A stretch of DNA of 34,105 bases from Micavibrio_B sp044238965 (GTDB lineage Bacteria > Pseudomonadota > Alphaproteobacteria > Micavibrionales > Micavibrionaceae): positions 1 to 34,105 of the forward strand of contig JBIICJ010000009.1 of the NCBI GenBank assembly GCA_044238965.1, written 5' to 3'. The position numbers were made by a program, and so were the translations under genes. Within the stretch, counting starts at the first letter, position 1; every line of letters begins with the position of its first letter. Below, in pieces: positions 30,801-34,105 of the stretch. The notes under the pieces were generated by a model. That model was not told the origin of the DNA. It did not search any database and worked only from the letters and a program-made list of their open reading frames with translations.

Positions 30801-32617
30801 TCAAATAGAGATTTAGTCTTCTCAAAATCAATGACAGCGCTTTGATTTGATGCCTGTACATGAATATCTTGAATCCAAATAATACCATTATGAGATGGGT
30901 GTACCTCAAACGGATATTCAGCCAAAACTTTCAGACCCATATTTTCTAAGATAGGCAGAATATCTGATAAAATAAGCGGTTGTTTTGGCGCATAAATTTT
31001 TAATGAAAATTGACGATTTGTTTCATTTGTTAATTGAAAATCAGTGGCAATTGATTCAGATCTAATCACCAAATCTAATTTTTGAATATCTTGAACTGTT
31101 TGATCTGCTGAATATGATTCCTGATATGAGATAGGAAAAGCATCACCATACCATTGCACAGTTTGTGCAATTTGATCATCGTCCTTTAGTTTACGGCTAA
31201 GGGCATCTTGTAATGTTTCTGCCCAACTACGTCCTGCGATCTGTAATTTATCTTCAATTTTTGTCACAAAATTTGCTGTTAATGTACCAATATCACCTTG
31301 GGGCTTTAATGCAAATAAAACACGCACCAGATGCGAGTCATCAATGGTGACAGTAAAATTGACAGCAGAAACATTTAATTCTTGTTCTAAAATTTTCTGA
31401 AAACGTAAGCGAAGACGCGTGTCAAAACGGTCACGTGGCACATAAATTAAACTGGTCATATAACGAGATGTTAAATCATTACGTAACAATAACGCGATGC
31501 GAGGCCGTTCTTGTAATTTCATAATGGCGATACAGGCTTTGTATAATTTACCATCATCCATTTGGAATAATTCATCACGTGGATATTTTTCAATGATATG
31601 ACGAAGCGCACGAGCATCATGGCTATTATCACCAAATTCTGCACGAGCTATAATTTTCTTACTTTTCTGTCGCAAAAACGGTATACCACGTAAACTGCGT
31701 GAATAGGTTACTGATGTAAATAAACCTAATAAAATAAATAACCCAATCGTTTTACCGTTCTTATCAAATTGCTTAATCAAAACTAAATCTAATGGTACGC
31801 GGCGGTGTACAGTCGATTTGATAGATGATTTACTGATAATAACAGGAGCATTCAATGTTTCAAATGCCGTTTCAATAAAATGCAGATCATCATCTGTTAG
31901 AAATTCATTTTGGCGCGATTTTGATAAAAATCCGAGCCCTGATTCAGAGTGAACAACTAATTTGCGTTTTGAATTTTGTGTAAATGAGACACACCCAAGC
32001 AAAGTAAAATTATCATCATGAATATAGGAAATAAAATCACTATATTCATTTAAATCGTCTTGGCTAATATGGGGTGTGTGTTCGATCCCTTGCTTTGCTA
32101 AAGATACTGATTTTTTAATGTCTAACCAATTCTTTGTACCATCACGCACATCCTGCATAACCTTAGTGATATCACCTTGCAATTTTTGAATTTGAGCAGG
32201 AGTTAAACGACGCGTTAGTTCAATAAAGAAAAATGCAGTAGGATGGATAGAATTCTTTGAGTCTGTATAAATCTTTTTTTCATCTGCATATATGGTTGGG
32301 TGAACAGAGCTTTCAATCAAGTGCCCATGATCTGATAAACAGGCAATTATAGAATCAACAATAAATGCCATATCTGGACAAATAATTGAAATAATTGTGC
32401 GCGGATGTTCCCATCCATTTTGTTTTTTTGTAACATTCAAAACATGAATATCGATTTTAGAAAACGATGAGCGTTTTTGAAACAAATCAAATTGCCATGT
32501 AATTGCACTATCTAATAATGTTTTCGTTATATGCTTTATATCATCGGTTGATAAGCTAGCGCGAAATGCTGTATCAAATTGCTTGAAATTGTATATTTTT
32601 TTCTGAACTGAAGACAT
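27887..32617 (-). CDS. NAD-specific glutamate dehydrogenase, very large subunit type
   Basis: The 1576-residue enzyme oxidatively deaminates glutamate to 2-oxoglutarate and ammonia, linking amino-acid use to the TCA cycle. Its size fits the 180-kDa class (GdhB/Bac_GDH) known from Caulobacter, Pseudomonas and Streptomyces. The first 720 residues are regulatory, with ACT-like modules. The catalytic core begins near residue 770 with GGLRWSDRHEDFRTEVLGLM, then VPMGAKGGF with the catalytic Lys near 805. The NAD-binding loop IGVGDMGGDVFGNGML lies near 945. RADEVRAS-type and NGGRINTDFIDNSAGVD features follow, as in family members. A helical tail of about 400 residues completes it. The gene is monocistronic or follows the glycosyltransferase gene by 63 nt. 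No strong ribosome site is visible. Confidence 0.96.
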   Translation of the reverse strand: MSSVQKKIYNFKQFDTAFRASLSTDDIKHITKTLLDSAITWQFDLFQKRSSFSKIDIHVLNVTKKQNGWEHPRTIISIICPDMAFIVDSIIACLSDHGHLIESSVHPTIYADEKKIYTDSKNSIHPTAFFFIELTRRLTPAQIQKLQGDITKVMQDVRDGTKNWLDIKKSVSLAKQGIEHTPHISQDDLNEYSDFISYIHDDNFTLLGCVSFTQNSKRKLVVHSESGLGFLSKSRQNEFLTDDDLHFIETAFETLNAPVIISKSSIKSTVHRRVPLDLVLIKQFDKNGKTIGLFILLGLFTSVTYSRSLRGIPFLRQKSKKIIARAEFGDNSHDARALRHIIEKYPRDELFQMDDGKLYKACIAIMKLQERPRIALLLRNDLTSRYMTSLIYVPRDRFDTRLRLRFQKILEQELNVSAVNFTVTIDDSHLVRVLFALKPQGDIGTLTANFVTKIEDKLQIAGRSWAETLQDALSRKLKDDDQIAQTVQWYGDAFPISYQESYSADQTVQDIQKLDLVIRSESIATDFQLTNETNRQFSLKIYAPKQPLILSDILPILENMGLKVLAEYPFEVHPSHNGIIWIQDIHVQASNQSAVIDFEKTKSLFEDCLTSVWNQTIENDRLNQLVLFSAVDARRVSIVRCYVRYARQSKMPYSLSYIEQAVTDHPKIAKLLIDLFEEKFSPQTHSIKRADVTKNKILSELQTVKSIDQDRILRSILGIVDATLRTNFYQDKIYISIKLDPSKTPELPEPKPYREMFVYAPHVEGVHLRGDKVARGGLRWSDRHEDFRTEVLGLMKAQQVKNSVIVPMGAKGGFVVKNPPTTGGREAYQAEGIRCYQTFIRGLLDITDNQKGNKIIPPKNVVRLDGDDPYLVVAADKGTATFSDIANSISLEYGFWLGDAFASGGSAGYDHKKMGITARGSWESVKRHFREIGINTQTQEFTAIGVGDMGGDVFGNGMLQSEHTQLLAAFNHLHIFIDPTPDTKLSFKERARLFKTVKGWDQYNTKLLSKGGRIYNRSDKVLKLTPEIQKTFGIESPEISPNDLIQILLKAKVDLLYFGGIGTYIKAVAETHQDVGDRSNDTLRINADEVRASVIGEGANLAITQRARIEYSLNGGRINTDFIDNSAGVDTSDHEVNIKILLAATNLSNKSRNELLEKMTDDVAALVLRDNYQQTQALSLMQLQSHETLLNDSAFMNSLQRDGLLNKKIEFLPTEQQILERYKNGLGLTRPELSIILSYAKIVFTKELVNTNIPDQLDMQDWAIHYFPRALQDKYRKEILGHKLYRDIVATMISNAIINRMGPTFVRLAMEQTGCNAADVTRAFMTVRDAFGLRPLWDKVEALDNKVPAMAQLKALRKISRLAQRETTWFLTKLGRAVKRAEDGKIYGTGIQTIRDNIEKILPADTLSVIKEQQEAWVNDGLPKSVAHEIALFKILGSAPDIIHITQQYKSDLMTTSKLYFAIGSLFNFDWLRTEAKKLHGENEWSRAVIASVLDGLYAAQANLTIDVLKMTMPLKSSNGKSKPQSLQANILDKWVNTHAKIIHDITSTITHVKENNLVDVSVLLVLEQKFRILVK

Positions 32618-32680
32618 AAGGATACCATTTCGTTGTTTGAAATTGTTTTAGCATAAATTCCGCCATATCCATAGCCACTT

Positions 32681-34105
32681 TTATTGTTGCGAGTGCACAA
32701 ATTTTTGTCCCATTCCTTTGGGGACAAGAATCGTAAATGTATTATTCATTTTATATGGCATCTCAAAAATCACATCATATTTACCACGAAACTCTTGCTC
32801 TTTGCTTGTGCGCAGGAAGGCAATACCATTTGGATATTTTTTAAACCATGCTGGTAAATCTTCGGGTAAAATTTGTTCAACAGGATGGTCAAGGCGCGCC
32901 ATAAATCCCCATTCACCATGATAATTTCGTAAAAATGCCATGGGTCGCCCCTTATTCTGATTAATAATCTTTGCCATGGGGGTCAGGTCATAGTTTTTAT
33001 AAAAACTTTTCTCCCCCTCAAGGTGCAAAACACCCATAAAAATTACCATCGATAACGCCATTGCCATTAGCTGGCGCAGAATCGGTTGATTGCGAACCAA
33101 TATAAACAAACCGATCGCTAGCAAAGCGCCACCAACAGAATAAATGGCAGTGATACGTAAGAATACGTCATCCATGAGATGGCGATTAAATAACTCACTC
33201 ATTTCAATGGCAAATAATTTTAAAATGGCAGGCACAGAAATGAGGAATGTAATAATTGCCGCTGGTAAAATGATATCACGTTTTTTTTCTAAAGCTTTAT
33301 CATTCGAAATAAGCATTCCTATAAATACAAATACCCCGATTAAGCATGGGAAGAGATAATGGACTTGTTTTCCACTGATCAAACTAAAGCATACAAAAAC
33401 TGGCACGACCCATATAAATAAAAATCTTAAAATGGTTGAATCGAGATATATCGATGTCTCTGGCCATCTGAGAATGTTGCGCCATAATTTAGGCATAAAA
33501 ATCCAAGGGCATAAAAGTATGGGAAGTAGGGGTAGATACCACCATATAGGTCGCCCATGGTCGAATGAATTTTCAACGCGCCCGGCTGTCTGACCCCAGA
33601 AGATTTTATTAGCATATTCTTCCCCGCCTTGAAGAGCGGCAGGAATCGCCCATAATAATGCAATGCCAATGCCCCCTAAAATAGCAGTAAGAGTTAGGCC
33701 ATACCATTTTGGATTTGAAATTAATTTGATTTCTCGCTGTGCCCAGAATGGATAAAATAAAATAGGAAAAATAATATTCAATAAGATTACAGGCCCTTTT
33801 GCCAATCCACCAAGGCCAATGCACAGAGCTAAGAATAATATATGTTTTATATTTCCTGTTTTCGCAAAATTCCAAATTGAGGCTAATGATAGAATGGTGA
33901 ATACAGTGAGTAATAAATCGAACATAATTAAATTACTATAAATAAGTAACGGAAATGATCCTAATGTTAGAATCATCATCCAAGTTGGCGCGCGTTCATC
34001 ACGTGGAAACAGACTTTTTGCTAGATACATATTGGCGCCAATTAATCCCATAAAAATAATATAAGGGACAGCTTGCGCAACGCCTTGGAGAGGGCCAAAA
34101 ATAGA
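32681..34105 (-). CDS. ArnT-like GT39 family glycosyltransferase, cut by window edge
   Basis: The frame is open to the right edge, 18 codons beyond the first internal Met at 34051, so the true start lies outside the window. The 474 visible residues hold about nine membrane helices and a carboxyl periplasmic domain. Features such as YLAKSLFPRDERAPTW, NLIMFDLLLTVFTILSLASI and GLGGLAKGPVILLN match the PMT_2/GT39 fold of ArnT and related polyprenyl-phosphate-sugar transferases. A catalytic Asp in an exported first loop would lie beyond the edge. Members move a sugar from a lipid carrier to lipid A or another acceptor on the outer side of the inner membrane. The terminal part (PMAFLRNYHGEWGFMARLD, KYPNGIAFLRT) resembles the ArnT soluble domain. 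Acceptor and sugar are unknown. Confidence 0.85.
   Translation of the reverse strand, partial: SIFGPLQGVAQAVPYIIFMGLIGANMYLAKSLFPRDERAPTWMMILTLGSFPLLIYSNLIMFDLLLTVFTILSLASIWNFAKTGNIKHILFLALCIGLGGLAKGPVILLNIIFPILFYPFWAQREIKLISNPKWYGLTLTAILGGIGIALLWAIPAALQGGEEYANKIFWGQTAGRVENSFDHGRPIWWYLPLLPILLCPWIFMPKLWRNILRWPETSIYLDSTILRFLFIWVVPVFVCFSLISGKQVHYLFPCLIGVFVFIGMLISNDKALEKKRDIILPAAIITFLISVPAILKLFAIEMSELFNRHLMDDVFLRITAIYSVGGALLAIGLFILVRNQPILRQLMAMALSMVIFMGVLHLEGEKSFYKNYDLTPMAKIINQNKGRPMAFLRNYHGEWGFMARLDHPVEQILPEDLPAWFKKYPNGIAFLRTSKEQEFRGKYDVIFEMPYKMNNTFTILVPKGMGQKFVHSQQ

Noticed and set aside
1..34105. CRISPR array, insertion sequence, toxin-antitoxin or known defence operon
   Set aside because: No regularly spaced repeats, transposase motifs or matching gene pairs were seen on either strand.

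Overview
The window looks like a chromosomal segment of an alphaproteobacterium with moderate to low GC. The evidence is the very large (about 180 kDa class) NAD-glutamate dehydrogenase, the rpe–heparinase II/III pairing, the radA-cvpA-purF group, the yfgM-bamB-der order and a compact bacterial 4.5S RNA. A Micavibrio- or Rhodospirillales-like lineage is plausible, but that is inference from gene content only. Most genes are housekeeping, tightly packed, and prefer CGT/CGC arginine codons. Two orphan genes (11842-12468 and 22845-23477) use AGA codons and stand apart.

Layout. 1-492 (-): amino-terminal part of a periplasmic L,D-transpeptidase, cut by the window edge. 577-1547 (+): a predicted small outer-membrane barrel and a periplasmic HMA metal-binding protein. 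1580-4998 (+): yfgM-like, bamB and der, an outer-membrane assembly and ribosome biogenesis cluster. 5004-11668 (-): a six-gene operon read rpe, heparinase II/III, radA, cvpA, purF, SDR, with overlaps or gaps of at most 13 nt. 11842-12468 (+): an orphan gene. 12470-15187 (-): chorismate mutase, htpX, rsmB. 15344-17179 (+): typA. 17208-18560 (-): rimO. 18641-19240 (+): a GNAT acetyltransferase, sharing a bidirectional terminator with a 62-residue lipoprotein (-). 19578-22439 (-): dnaX, ybaB, xth, with the 4.5S SRP RNA just upstream, divergent from tRNA-Thr(CGT). 22845-23477 (+): a coiled-coil membrane orphan. 23505-24359 (-): an alpha/beta hydrolase. 24614-27540 (+): a Bax inhibitor-1 family protein, a DUF2157 protein, a GDYXXLXY protein and mscL. 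27671-27746 (+): tRNA-Ala(GGC), followed by a scrambled repeat region. 27887-32617 (-): NAD-GDH. 32681-34105 (-): an ArnT-like GT39 glycosyltransferase, cut by the right edge.

I see no CRISPR array, transposase, phage or recognisable defence system. The least ordinary signals are non-coding. (i) The 4.5S RNA and tRNA-Thr promoters point away from each other and their predicted -35 hexamers overlap on the same base pairs. (ii) The tRNA-Ala 3' end is repeated 96 bp downstream, with an inverted copy of the T-arm between the two copies, as in an attachment-site or rearrangement scar. (iii) The SRP RNA has a GAGA apical loop. In proteins, DnaX lacks two of the four usual zinc-ligand cysteines, and xth occupies the place usually held by recR.
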